Assembly (NCBI RefSeq): GCF_012641475.1
Contig: NZ_JABAIL010000011.1
Location: 1 to 64,000, forward strand
Direction of reading: 5' to 3'
Origin: Flammeovirga agarivorans
GTDB lineage: Bacteria; Bacteroidota; Bacteroidia; Cytophagales; Flammeovirgaceae
DNA: 64,000 bases
Shown: one piece after another, positions 37,801 through 46,080 of the stretch
Numbering within the stretch: position 1 is the first letter of the stretch
Layout of the letters: every line of letters starts with the position of its first letter
Position numbers and translations under genes: made by a program
Notes under the pieces: model-generated
The model's database searches: none
Seen by the model: only the letters and a program-made list of their open reading frames with translations
Told to the model about the DNA's origin: nothing

Positions 37801-37954
37801 ATTCTATGTTACAGCTCAAAATCCTTTCACTTTCACAAAGTACAAAGGTTACGATCCAGAAATTGGTGGAGATGGTCTATACATGAGAGGTGTAGATGCG
37901 GGTAACTACCCTGTAACAAGAAGATTATTAGCAGGTATGAAATTAAACTTCTAA
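34859..37954 (+). CDS. susC: SusC-like TonB-dependent outer-membrane transporter
   Basis: A 1031-residue protein. A signal peptide ends near DSYAQ (~30), then a carboxypeptidase-D regulatory-like domain (~32-110, LRGRVTDAETNEPLPGVNIF), a TonB-box-like segment (ALDEVVVIGYGTQKKKEITGAV, ~117-138), a plug (~140-235, QIRGIVSATSAGAPLYVVDGIPF, VLKDGAAASIYGTRAAGGVILI), and the beta-barrel to a C-terminal MKLNF. There is no STN domain, so it is not tied to an ECF anti-sigma. It forms a pair with SusD 20 bp downstream and would import agar or porphyran oligosaccharides using TonB energy. It is the first gene of the PUL and is preceded by a good promoter. Confidence 0.95.
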   Translation: MSMSKAYDFFKIILTFIMLSIITVDSYAQNILRGRVTDAETNEPLPGVNIFIQKTTQGTTTNFEGEYSLEVKPGSNVVITYIGYQEQVVNITTQTELNIQLSMDTEALDEVVVIGYGTQKKKEITGAVGSLKSEAILKVPTSDLGESLQGQIAGVDVQASSGRPGAESNIQIRGIVSATSAGAPLYVVDGIPFQGNPNIAPEQIESIEVLKDGAAASIYGTRAAGGVILITTKRGKEDSFNVDFSAYAGIQNITSGTPLMNTTEQMYVEETRLAAIGQKPIHFVFNPNALYNNSDFVGDVQNDNAGMQSYNLGISGGSRNVKFNVSTNYFNQDGVMANSGFERFSTRLNGEFKKNKFRAFASVAITDEKTNQEPWGLYEYAVIQKPYEQPLGDLELVGGNSVFVESQNALQFGWLARQLQNSDVRDVMSTNMALSMEYEIVKGLSYQVNLGRNTWDYERNFFRPEFLVYNENGLVPAGSNVDAMLNQENTLNTGTTLENILKYNRQFGKHTIGLTAVYSWEEYHSKQTGVGVVGLLSNDTPVLSAGQTATKPYGYENTQTLTGKMFRAQYNYDNRYLVSFSVRNDGSSNFSPENRYGTFFGGSAGWNISEEQFFKNASGLSFIENLKVRASYGEVGNQNIDPYMWMPVIEAGVDYPFGPEGSEELGIGAIQRQYSNEGIKWETTIAKNIGLDLSMFNDRLQFTADFYKNDKEDMLLNQRLAPSSGTWVTRAVNHYNNIVVNAGDMYNKGMEFSLTYKQAYENGFNWSVTGTYAQNRNKVTDLNGLEGFALSGGVPVLTRGERTDPTTFLIKGYEAGAFFLLENEGVIKTQEQLEEYRELNGSAMLGDIMYKDQNDDGVIDDNDRVYAGSGQAKFNMGMGINASYKGFDFYMQLYYSHGSKIYNGSALYAYGGSRHKDQVYMWTPQNPNSDVPSARNNQEHENTRARSDYFLEDGSYLRIRNITLGYTVPKKLFKDKINQLRFYVTAQNPFTFTKYKGYDPEIGGDGLYMRGVDAGNYPVTRRLLAGMKLNF

Positions 37955-37974
37955 TCAGACAAAAGACGTAATAG

Positions 37975-39690
37975 ATGAAAAATATTAAAAAATATATCGC
38001 CGGTGGTGTTCTTGCAGCTTTTGTGATGATGGGCTGTAGCGAAGATGAATTTTTAACTCAAGATAATCCGAATAGTATTACTCCAGCATTTTTCTGGAAA
38101 ACAAATGAGGATTTTAATAAAGCGACGAATACTGTTTATGCAGCACTTCAGTTTGGTTCTGTAAGTGGTTCTAACAGATCGTACGATATGGTAAGAGGTG
38201 ATTTAGCCGGTACTGAAAACTGGTACCCTCAATATCCTTTTGCAGAACTGACTGTAAATGACGCATCAGAATATGTACAAAACAGATGGAATGAGTTGTA
38301 CATTGGTATCTTCAGAGCAAACCAAGTTTTAGAAAACCTTGGTAATGAAGATACTGAATTAACAGATGATGAAAAAGTATCGTTCGAAGCACAAGTAAGA
38401 TTCCTTAGAGCTTTCTACTACTTCGAATTAGTCAATACATACGGGAAAGCAGTTGTACACACTTCTGTTGTTAAAAGCCAAGAAGAGTTCAATCGTCCTA
38501 CTTCTACTATGGCAGAGGTATATGAATCTGTTATTATGCCAGATTTAGAGTTTGCACAAGCAAATTTACCTCAAGAATGGACAGACAAAGGAGATATTGG
38601 TAGAGCAACTTGGGGTGCCGCTACTTCATTAATTGGTAAAGCAAAACTTTACAATCAGGATTTTGCAGGTGCAGCAGAAACATTTAAAGAAGTAATTGAT
38701 AGTAGAGTGTATTCATTAACGTCAGAACTTATTGATAACCATACAGACCTTAATGAATTTAATGCTGAGTCTATCTTCGAAACAACATACTCAGATGTGT
38801 TAAAACCTGGTGCTCCTGGTCAAACAGTTGATGATAATCCTAATGAAACTTCTGGTGAAGCTACAGGATTAGCATGGCAAACAGCACCTTTAAGTGCTGG
38901 CGGTTACAACACAGTGTTAACATCTTACTATTTGCATGAATTAATGGTTTATGATGAGTTAGATCCTACAAATTCAGCAAACGAAGGTAAAGAACATTCG
39001 ATTCGTATGAATGCTTCTATTGTTCCTGTTAACTATGATGATCTATATTTTGAAGAAGAGTCAGGTACAAAAACTGGATGGGCATATGGTCAATCTGCTT
39101 ATGTGAAGAAACATTCGAATTGGTATCAAACTCAATACGAAGATTCTCAAGAACGTTCAGGTATTAACTGGAGACATATCCGTTATGCAGATGTATTGCT
39201 AATGTATGCTGAAGCAGTACTTGAATCTACTGGCGACTTCCAAACAGCAATGACTTACATCGATATGATTCGTTCTAGAGCAGGTGTAAAAACACTGGAA
39301 ACTTATACTTTAGAAAATGCGGGTCAATTTCCAGCATTACATCGATCAGTACAAGTTCATGGCACACATGAATTAGTTACTCCTTCTGTTGAAACTGTAA
39401 GAACTCACTTAAGAATGGTAGAAAGACCATTAGAGTTATGTTTTGAAGGGCATAGATGGAGAGACCTAGTACGTTGGGGTAATGTTCAGGAGGTATTAAC
39501 TCAGAATAAGGCAGATGAAGATTGGAGATTAAACAACTTTGAGTCGATAGAAAATGCAGCACCACTTTTCATTGTAGAAAGAGTGAGACCAGACTACCAA
39601 GTAGCGGCAGATATCTACGACTCGAATACTCATGATTACTTCCCGATTCCAACGGGTGAAACACAAATCAACACAGGTTTATCTCAGTAA
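37975..39690 (+). CDS. susD: SusD-like surface glycan-binding lipoprotein
   Basis: A 571-residue RagB/SusD-family lipoprotein. The lipobox FVMMGC places the lipid-modified Cys at residue 21. Family features follow: FLTQDNPNSITPAFFWKTNEDFNKATNTVYAALQ, AQVRFLRAFYYFELVNTYG (TPR-like helices), NWRHIRYADVLLMYAEAVLES, and RPLELCFEGHRWRDLVRWG near the C-terminus. It caps the SusC channel and binds the incoming oligosaccharide. It lies 20 bp after susC and 27 bp before the next lipoprotein gene, so the three are one operon. Confidence 0.95.
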   Translation: MKNIKKYIAGGVLAAFVMMGCSEDEFLTQDNPNSITPAFFWKTNEDFNKATNTVYAALQFGSVSGSNRSYDMVRGDLAGTENWYPQYPFAELTVNDASEYVQNRWNELYIGIFRANQVLENLGNEDTELTDDEKVSFEAQVRFLRAFYYFELVNTYGKAVVHTSVVKSQEEFNRPTSTMAEVYESVIMPDLEFAQANLPQEWTDKGDIGRATWGAATSLIGKAKLYNQDFAGAAETFKEVIDSRVYSLTSELIDNHTDLNEFNAESIFETTYSDVLKPGAPGQTVDDNPNETSGEATGLAWQTAPLSAGGYNTVLTSYYLHELMVYDELDPTNSANEGKEHSIRMNASIVPVNYDDLYFEEESGTKTGWAYGQSAYVKKHSNWYQTQYEDSQERSGINWRHIRYADVLLMYAEAVLESTGDFQTAMTYIDMIRSRAGVKTLETYTLENAGQFPALHRSVQVHGTHELVTPSVETVRTHLRMVERPLELCFEGHRWRDLVRWGNVQEVLTQNKADEDWRLNNFESIENAAPLFIVERVRPDYQVAADIYDSNTHDYFPIPTGETQINTGLSQ

Positions 39691-39717
39691 TTTTCTAAAC
39701 TAAACACTGAAATTGAA

Positions 39718-41292
39718 ATGAAAAAACTAAATTATATAGTATTCTTCTCAATGATTGCCATGCTGATTGGCTGTAACGCCAATGAATGGGAGGCTCCTTC
39801 AGAAGAACCAAACCACCATGTAGTGTATACATCGGAAGCTGACTACGACAATAAAGTTGAAGTAGGAGGAAAGATCTCATTTGGTGATGTATCTAGAGGC
39901 GTAACTTCTAGAACATGGACAATTCCAAGTGGTGCAATTATGGACGGTTCAACTTCCTCAACTTCTTCGGAAGATGTAATTCATGTTACATTTAATGAAG
40001 TAGGAGAACATAAAGTAGAGTTGGCACAAACTTTTGGTAGTTCTGTTTATGTAGATACGGTTTTAATGGGAAGCCAAATTGATACGGCTTATACTGTCAC
40101 AGTATTAGAACCGGTAGACGTTTCTTTAAAAGCCTATGTAATTGATATTGATGGTACAGAAACAGAATTGGACTTAACAAGTGGTGTAACAAATGAAATC
40201 CTTGCAGGTCTTTATGTTAAGTATGTATTTGATTCGAAAGGTTCTCCTGAAAATGTAAATTATGAATTTGAGGGTGGTGATCCAGCAACTATGGTTTACG
40301 ATGAAACTCAGATTCTTGAAGGTACAGCTGCAGAAACTTTTGTACAATATAAAAGGTTAGGTGAATTTTCTACTTCAGTTGTAGCAAGCAGAGATAGACC
40401 GTTTGGAGCAGATACTTTAAGCTTGCTGAACTTAATTAAAGTGGTACCTTCAACTCACCCTGTTGAATTGACAGGAGTTTATACAGTTGGAGAGAAAGTA
40501 GCACTAGATTTCAGTAGAGAGATCAATCCAGAAACTGTAGAAGCAGCAACATTTACAATTCACTTAGTAAATACGGACAAAGGAATTGACAAATCTGTAG
40601 CTGTAACTTCTGCTTCTTTGGATGCAGATGCGGCAAACATTGTTTTACTTGAATTGGAAGATGAAGTAATCTACTACGATGATGTAGCTACTGTAACCTA
40701 TACACCAGGTAACCTTACTTCATTAGATGGTAAAGAAGTGGATGCATTTAGTGATCAGTTAATTTCTATTGGCGGATTAGTAAATATCCTTGAGTCGTCA
40801 ACTTTTGATCAAGGAATTGAGAACTCTTTAAATTCTAACTATGCAGCAGCAGGTTGGGGTGGTTCTTGGGACAATTACACTGCTGAAGTTACTTCAGAGA
40901 AAGCGTACTCAGGATCAAAAAGTTTAAAAATTCATATGGCAGATGCATCAGCAAACATGGCAATGGTTCATGTTGATGATAGCGGAAGCGGTCATGAAGT
41001 GCCAACAGAAGCGGGTAAAACTTACCTAATTACTGCCATGATCTATATTGATAACTATACAGCATGGGCTGGTTTTGAAGTTGACTTTAATGCAACATGG
41101 ACAAACAGAGCTGAGTTATCTGGAGGTAGTCCACAAAATGAGTGGTACGAAGCTAGTTTCGGAATCTATACTTGTAGAGATGGTGAAAGCAAAGTGCCAA
41201 CATTAAGAGCGTTTAACGAATATGGTGGTGGTGTTCCATTAACTTACTATGTGGATGATTTCAGTATCGTAGAGGTAAGCTTAAGACCATAA
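39718..41292 (+). CDS. Surface glycan-binding lipoprotein (SusE-position) with C-terminal CBM-like domain
   Basis: A 524-residue lipoprotein with lipobox MLIGC (Cys19). The N-terminal half is built of PKD/Ig-like beta-domains (VEVGGKISFGDVSRGVTSRTW, VTVLEPVDVSLKAY). The C-terminal ~165 residues (~360-524) look like a CBM4/9-type beta-sandwich: LESSTFDQGIENS, AYSGSKSLKIHM, GKTYLITAMIYIDNYTAW and a closing YYVDDFSIVEV. It occupies the SusE/SusF position directly after susD, so an outer-membrane glycan-binding role is inferred. A strong terminator follows, which closes the susCD unit. Confidence 0.8.
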   Translation: MKKLNYIVFFSMIAMLIGCNANEWEAPSEEPNHHVVYTSEADYDNKVEVGGKISFGDVSRGVTSRTWTIPSGAIMDGSTSSTSSEDVIHVTFNEVGEHKVELAQTFGSSVYVDTVLMGSQIDTAYTVTVLEPVDVSLKAYVIDIDGTETELDLTSGVTNEILAGLYVKYVFDSKGSPENVNYEFEGGDPATMVYDETQILEGTAAETFVQYKRLGEFSTSVVASRDRPFGADTLSLLNLIKVVPSTHPVELTGVYTVGEKVALDFSREINPETVEAATFTIHLVNTDKGIDKSVAVTSASLDADAANIVLLELEDEVIYYDDVATVTYTPGNLTSLDGKEVDAFSDQLISIGGLVNILESSTFDQGIENSLNSNYAAAGWGGSWDNYTAEVTSEKAYSGSKSLKIHMADASANMAMVHVDDSGSGHEVPTEAGKTYLITAMIYIDNYTAWAGFEVDFNATWTNRAELSGGSPQNEWYEASFGIYTCRDGESKVPTLRAFNEYGGGVPLTYYVDDFSIVEVSLRP

Positions 41293-41338
41293 AAATTGAT
41301 TAATACCCCCTATGGGTAAAGTAAATATTTAAAATTTT

Positions 41339-41388
41339 GGGCTGCTGTTTTTTCTGTAATTTTCAAAAATTACAGCAGCCCTTTCTTA
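41339..41388 (+). terminator. Rho-independent terminator of susC-susD operon
   Basis: 10-bp stem GGGCTGCTGT (41339-41348) with ACAGCAGCCC (41372-41381), enclosing a second AT-rich hairpin, then TTTCTT. It separates the transport genes from GH2. Confidence 0.9.
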
Positions 41389-41500
41389 CTCCTAACATTA
41401 ATAAATCTAATGTTTGAGGTATCATAAATGTCATATTATATAGAGTGTAAACCAATTTAATGAAGGGAGAAAATTAGCAACAACTTGAAAGGACAGGACA

Positions 41501-44086
41501 ATGAGATTTTATTTAATAAGTATATTGATATGTATTGGGCTGATAGGATGCCAAGAGAAAAAGGCAAACCTACCTCAAAGAAATAACGACTTCAATTTTG
41601 ATTGGGAATTCGCTTTATTAAATGTAGATCAGTCAGATCTACAACTTAATGAAGTTCCTAAAACAAAATGGGAAGAGGTGCGACTTCCACATGATTGGGT
41701 CATTGAACACGATTACGATTCGGCCAATGCAGAATTTGCTCCAGCTACGGGATATATCTATGGTGGAGGAATTGGTTGGTACAAAAAGAACTTTCACCTA
41801 TCACTAACGAAAAACCAAAAGGCATTTATTCTATTTGATGGTGTCTATAATAAGTCTGAGGTATATTTAAATGGTAAAAAACTAGGTTTTCATCCTTATG
41901 GATATTCTCCATTTTATTATGATTTAACTCCATATCTTCAATCAAATAAAGAAAATACAATTGCTGTAAAGGTAGACCATCGCAATTATGCAGACAGTAG
42001 ATGGTATACTGGTGCAGGTATCTACAGAAATGTAGAGTTGATAGTAACTGACAAACTACATATTCCTGTTTGGGGATCATTTATTACTACTCCTGAAGTT
42101 TCTAAAGAGAAAGCTTTAGTACAAATTGAAACAGATATTAATAATGGTTATTCAATAGATAAAAATATTAAAATCATTACTGAAATATATAATCAAGACG
42201 GAAAATTTATAACTAAAACTTCTGACAACAAACTGATAAAAGCGAATAGTACAATTAAGCTAAACCAACAAGTAAACTTGACTGATCCAGAACTTTGGGA
42301 CGTGGACAATCCAAAGTTATACTTGGCGAAAACAAAACTGGTTGTTGATAATGGACAAATTGATGAACTAGTTACCAATTTCGGTGTACGAAACATACGA
42401 TTCGATGCAGACTCCGGTTTTTTCTTGAATGGACAGAACATGAAAATTAAAGGAGTCTGCCTACACCATGATGCAGGTTTAGTGGGTACTGCTGTACCAA
42501 AAGATGTTTGGCGCAGACGATTAGAGGTATTAAAGGAAGGTGGTTGTAATGCAATTAGAGTGGCACACAACCCAGCTTCAAACGAGTTTTTAGATTTATG
42601 TGATGAATTAGGCTTCTTAGTTCAAGACGAATTTTTTGACGAATGGGATTACCCTAAAGACAAAAGATGGAATCAAAAAGAACAGTCGCAAAATTTTGAG
42701 ACAGAAGGATATACAAATTATTTCCAAGAATATGCTGAAAGTGATTTAAAATCAGTGATCTTATCACACAGAAATCACCCTTCGGTATTCCAATGGAGTA
42801 TTGGTAACGAAATCGAGTGGACTTATCCGCGTATTTCGAAGGCCACAGGTTTCTTTGGCAATATGAATTGGAATGGTAATTATTTTTGGTCAAAATCTCC
42901 ATATTCAAGAGAAGAGATTAAGAATGAATTAGACCGTTTACCGAAACAGGAACATACAATCGGAAATACAGCAGAAATGCTAGTGAAGTGGACTAAAGAG
43001 ATGGACCTTACTAGACCTGTTACGGCAAATTGTATTCTTCCTTCGGCATCACATGAAACAAAATACGGTCAATCTTTAGATATTGTAGGGTATAGTTACC
43101 GAAGAGTTTTATACGATTACGGTCATGAAAACTACCCAGATAAAGTAATCATGGGTACAGAAAACTTAGCTCAATATCATGAATGGAAAGCCATTATGGA
43201 TCGACCATTTATTGCTGGTACTTTCTTCTGGACAGGTATAAACTATTTAGGTGAAATCAGAGCGAATTGGCCAGCTAAAGGTAATGATGCCGGTATGGTT
43301 GATTTTGCAGGTTTTCCTAAGCCTTCTTACCATATGATAAAGACATTGTGGTCTGATAAACCTCATACTTTTATTGCTACTCAATCGATAGAAAAATCAA
43401 TTAATAAACTCAACAAAAAAGGAGAGTTAGTAGCAAAAAATCCTGAGGCTTGGAAAACGGCATTATGGGAATGGCATGATGTAAACAACCATTGGAATTA
43501 TAGCAAAGGACAGATGATTAGCGTAGAACTGTACTCTAACTCTGAAGAAATTGAACTGTTTTTAAATGGTAAAAGCTTAGGTGTGAAAACATTAGATCAG
43601 TTTGAAGATCACATTTACAAGTGGGCCGTTCCATTTGAAAAAGGGGAACTATCAGCTATTGGTAAAAAAGGCGGTATCACTACAGAAACGAAATTAGTTA
43701 CGGCAGGGGAACCTGAAAAAGTGAAGCTAACCCTTGATAAAAGGAGATTGGAAAATGACCGTTATGAAGTAGCACATGTAGTTGCTCAATTAGTGGATGG
43801 ACAAGGAAATCCAGTACGTCATGAGGAAAGAATTATCAACTTCGATATCCCACAGTACTTAAGGTTATTGGGCGTTGATAATGGAGCGGTAACTAATATT
43901 CAGAATCATACATTAAGAAAAATAGAGACAGATAAAGGAAGGGCATTACTGGTACTTCAATCTACAAAAGATGCAGTAGATGTAGAAGTTAAAGCAACAG
44001 TTGATGGACTTTCAGAAGATAAGATTCTTCTAACTATTGGCGATGATAAGGAAGACCAAGAAGACGTATTTGCAGAATTGAACTAA
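41501..44086 (+). CDS. GH2 beta-galactosidase-type lipoprotein
   Basis: An 861-residue GH2 enzyme. The lipobox IGLIGC (Cys17) suggests outer-membrane or periplasmic anchoring. Domains in order are a sugar-binding jelly roll (~30-190, RLPHDWVIEHDYD), an Ig-like domain (~195-300), a TIM barrel (~305-620) and C-terminal beta-domains. The barrel shows GVCLHHDAG, AIRVAHNPAS, WSIGNEIEW (acid/base Glu437) and IMGTEN (nucleophile Glu554). In galactan systems such enzymes remove terminal beta-linked galactose from agaro- or porphyran-oligosaccharides; this role is inferred from context. It is the first gene after the susCD terminator and lies 16 bp before the next gene. Confidence 0.88.
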   Translation: MRFYLISILICIGLIGCQEKKANLPQRNNDFNFDWEFALLNVDQSDLQLNEVPKTKWEEVRLPHDWVIEHDYDSANAEFAPATGYIYGGGIGWYKKNFHLSLTKNQKAFILFDGVYNKSEVYLNGKKLGFHPYGYSPFYYDLTPYLQSNKENTIAVKVDHRNYADSRWYTGAGIYRNVELIVTDKLHIPVWGSFITTPEVSKEKALVQIETDINNGYSIDKNIKIITEIYNQDGKFITKTSDNKLIKANSTIKLNQQVNLTDPELWDVDNPKLYLAKTKLVVDNGQIDELVTNFGVRNIRFDADSGFFLNGQNMKIKGVCLHHDAGLVGTAVPKDVWRRRLEVLKEGGCNAIRVAHNPASNEFLDLCDELGFLVQDEFFDEWDYPKDKRWNQKEQSQNFETEGYTNYFQEYAESDLKSVILSHRNHPSVFQWSIGNEIEWTYPRISKATGFFGNMNWNGNYFWSKSPYSREEIKNELDRLPKQEHTIGNTAEMLVKWTKEMDLTRPVTANCILPSASHETKYGQSLDIVGYSYRRVLYDYGHENYPDKVIMGTENLAQYHEWKAIMDRPFIAGTFFWTGINYLGEIRANWPAKGNDAGMVDFAGFPKPSYHMIKTLWSDKPHTFIATQSIEKSINKLNKKGELVAKNPEAWKTALWEWHDVNNHWNYSKGQMISVELYSNSEEIELFLNGKSLGVKTLDQFEDHIYKWAVPFEKGELSAIGKKGGITTETKLVTAGEPEKVKLTLDKRRLENDRYEVAHVVAQLVDGQGNPVRHEERIINFDIPQYLRLLGVDNGAVTNIQNHTLRKIETDKGRALLVLQSTKDAVDVEVKATVDGLSEDKILLTIGDDKEDQEDVFAELN

Positions 44087-44102
44087 ACAAAAGGATAAGA
44101 CG

Positions 44103-45137
44103 ATGAAAGCAGCATTTTATGAATCGAAAGGAAAAATTTCAGTAGGTGAAGGACAATCAATTAAACCTGGAAAAGGTGAGGTGAGATTGGATGTGGCTTA
44201 CTGTGGAGTATGTGGCACAGATGTACATATTTTTCATGGAGTGATGGACCAAAGAGTAAGTCCTCCACAAACAGTTGGTCATGAAGCTTCTGCTGTTGTA
44301 GCAGAAGTAGGTGAAGGTGTAACGAATGTAAAAGTAGGTGATAAAGTTGCTGTACGCCCATTGAATTTTGGAGATGAACACCCGTTTGATAAAGGTTTCA
44401 AACATGTGGGTAAGAATTTGAAATTCATTGGTATAGATTCAAGTGGAGCATTTCAGAATTCTTGGACCGTACCTGCTTATACATTACATAAACTTCCAGA
44501 ACAGTTAAGCTTAATGCATGGTGCATTTGTTGAGCCATTAGCTGTGGCATGTCATGATGTTAAAATTGGTAGAGTCACAAAAGGCGAAAATTGTTTGGTT
44601 ATTGGCGGAGGCCCAATTGGTACATTAATCGGTTATGTTCTAAAAGAGAAAGGAGCCAATGTATTGATTTCAGAAGTGAATGAGGTCAGGTTGAAAATGC
44701 TAAACGATTTAGGTTTTACAACAATCAATCCTGCCAAAGAAAACCTAACAGAAAGAATTTCTGAATTGACTGATGAGAAAATGATTGACTGTGCTTTTGA
44801 AGTATCAGGTTCAGCTCCAGGTGTTCAGACAATGACTGAGGTGGTTAATGTAAGAGGAAGAATTGTAATGGTGGCGATCCATGGAGGTGAGCAAAAGAAG
44901 GTAGATTTATTTAAATTTTTCTGGTCGGAAATCGAACTATTAGGTGCTAGACTTTATGAAGAAGATGACTATGAAGAAGCAATTCGTATTGCCGATTCTG
45001 GTTTTGTTCCTTTTGAAAAACTCATCACAAAAGTAGATGATCTTGATAATATCCAATCTGTATTTGATGAAATTGATAACAATCCAGAGGGGATGAAATA
45101 CTTAATTAGATGCAATGATTTAACTCTGGACAACTAA
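44103..45137 (+). CDS. Zinc alcohol dehydrogenase, candidate 2-keto-3-deoxy-L-galactonate 5-dehydrogenase
   Basis: A 344-residue MDR-family dehydrogenase. Catalytic zinc ligands are visible: CGVCGTD (Cys37), TVGHE (His60/Glu61) and FVEPLA. The NAD-binding motif is VIGGGPIGTLIGYVL (~165-180). The usual four-cysteine structural-zinc loop is absent: the corresponding segment, RPLNFGDEHPFDKGFKHVG, has no Cys. In the L-AHG pathway described in agar-degrading bacteria, an enzyme of this family oxidises 2-keto-3-deoxy-L-galactonate to the 2,5-diketo compound. The match to that step rests on the neighbours (SDR, aldehyde dehydrogenase, cycloisomerase). It could instead be another polyol dehydrogenase. 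Confidence 0.75.
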   Translation: MKAAFYESKGKISVGEGQSIKPGKGEVRLDVAYCGVCGTDVHIFHGVMDQRVSPPQTVGHEASAVVAEVGEGVTNVKVGDKVAVRPLNFGDEHPFDKGFKHVGKNLKFIGIDSSGAFQNSWTVPAYTLHKLPEQLSLMHGAFVEPLAVACHDVKIGRVTKGENCLVIGGGPIGTLIGYVLKEKGANVLISEVNEVRLKMLNDLGFTTINPAKENLTERISELTDEKMIDCAFEVSGSAPGVQTMTEVVNVRGRIVMVAIHGGEQKKVDLFKFFWSEIELLGARLYEEDDYEEAIRIADSGFVPFEKLITKVDDLDNIQSVFDEIDNNPEGMKYLIRCNDLTLDN

Positions 45138-45198
45138 TTATAAATCCTATTCAAAAACTAAGATTCAATCTTCACATTTTATATTAAATAGAGAAACA

Positions 45199-45969
45199 AT
45201 GAGCATTTTAGATAACTTCCAATTAAAAGATAAAGTTGCATTAGTTACAGGTTGTAAAAGAGGTATTGGTAAAGCCATGGCAATTGGTTTGGCTGAAGCA
45301 GGTGCAGATGTTATTGGCGTCTCGGCATCACTAGAATTAGAAGGAAGTGATGTACAGAAAGAAGTAGAAGCAAGAGGTAGAAAGTTTAAAGCTTACCAAT
45401 GTGACTTTTCTGATAGAAAATCATTGTATGACTTCATTCTAACAGTAAAAGGAAACCATCCTAAAATTGATATTTTAGTCAATAACGCGGGTACGATTTT
45501 AAGAGCCCCAGCGGCAGAACATCCTGACGAAATGTGGGATAAAGTAGTTGAGGTAAACCAAAATGCACAGTTCATCTTAACAAGAGAAATAGGAAAAGAA
45601 ATGGTAGCAAGAGGAGAAGGTAAAGTGATCTTCACTGCTTCATTATTAACTTTCCAAGGAGGTATTACCGTTCCAGGTTATGCAGCAAGTAAAGGAGCGA
45701 TTGGACAATTAACAATGGCTTTTGCAAATGAATGGGCTGGGAAAGGTGTAAATGTTAACGCCATCGCTCCAGGGTATATCAGCACAGATAATACTGAGGC
45801 ATTGAGAAATGATCCTGAAAGAGCACAATCTATACTTTCAAGAATTCCTGCAGGAAGATGGGGTGACCCAGTAGATTTTGCAGGACCAGTAGTCTTCTTA
45901 GCCTCACAGGCTGCTGCCTATATGCATGGCAGCGTAATGCTTGTAGATGGCGGATGGATGGGACGCTAA
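45199..45969 (+). CDS. SDR reductase, candidate 2,5-diketo-3-deoxy-galactonate reductase (KduD-like)
   Basis: A 256-residue classical short-chain dehydrogenase. The cofactor motif is TGCKRGIG (17-24), NNAG lies at 95-98, and catalytic Ser148, Tyr161 and Lys165 (YAASK) are in place. The overall sequence is like KduD-type 2-deoxy-gluconate dehydrogenases (start SILDNFQLKDKVALVTG; end GSVMLVDGGWMGR). In the L-AHG pathway it would reduce the 2,5-diketo intermediate to 2-keto-3-deoxy-D-gluconate, completing C5 inversion after the preceding dehydrogenase. It lies 61 bp downstream of that gene and is followed by a terminator-like hairpin. Confidence 0.78.
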   Translation: MSILDNFQLKDKVALVTGCKRGIGKAMAIGLAEAGADVIGVSASLELEGSDVQKEVEARGRKFKAYQCDFSDRKSLYDFILTVKGNHPKIDILVNNAGTILRAPAAEHPDEMWDKVVEVNQNAQFILTREIGKEMVARGEGKVIFTASLLTFQGGITVPGYAASKGAIGQLTMAFANEWAGKGVNVNAIAPGYISTDNTEALRNDPERAQSILSRIPAGRWGDPVDFAGPVVFLASQAAAYMHGSVMLVDGGWMGR

Positions 45970-46003
45970 ACAATGAATATATATAATTTGAATGATTGAA
46001 AAT

Positions 46004-46056
46004 GGGGACTGCCGATATCAATTTCATACGCACTAGATGATGCAGTCCTCTTTTTT
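46004..46056 (+). terminator. Terminator-like hairpin inside the catabolic gene run
   Basis: Stem GGGGACTGC (46004-46012) with GCAGTCCTC (46042-46050; one mismatch) followed by TTTTTT. It lies between the SDR and aldehyde dehydrogenase genes, both on the plus strand. Confidence 0.75.
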
Positions 46057-46080
46057 CTTAAACCAGAAAACTAATCGATT

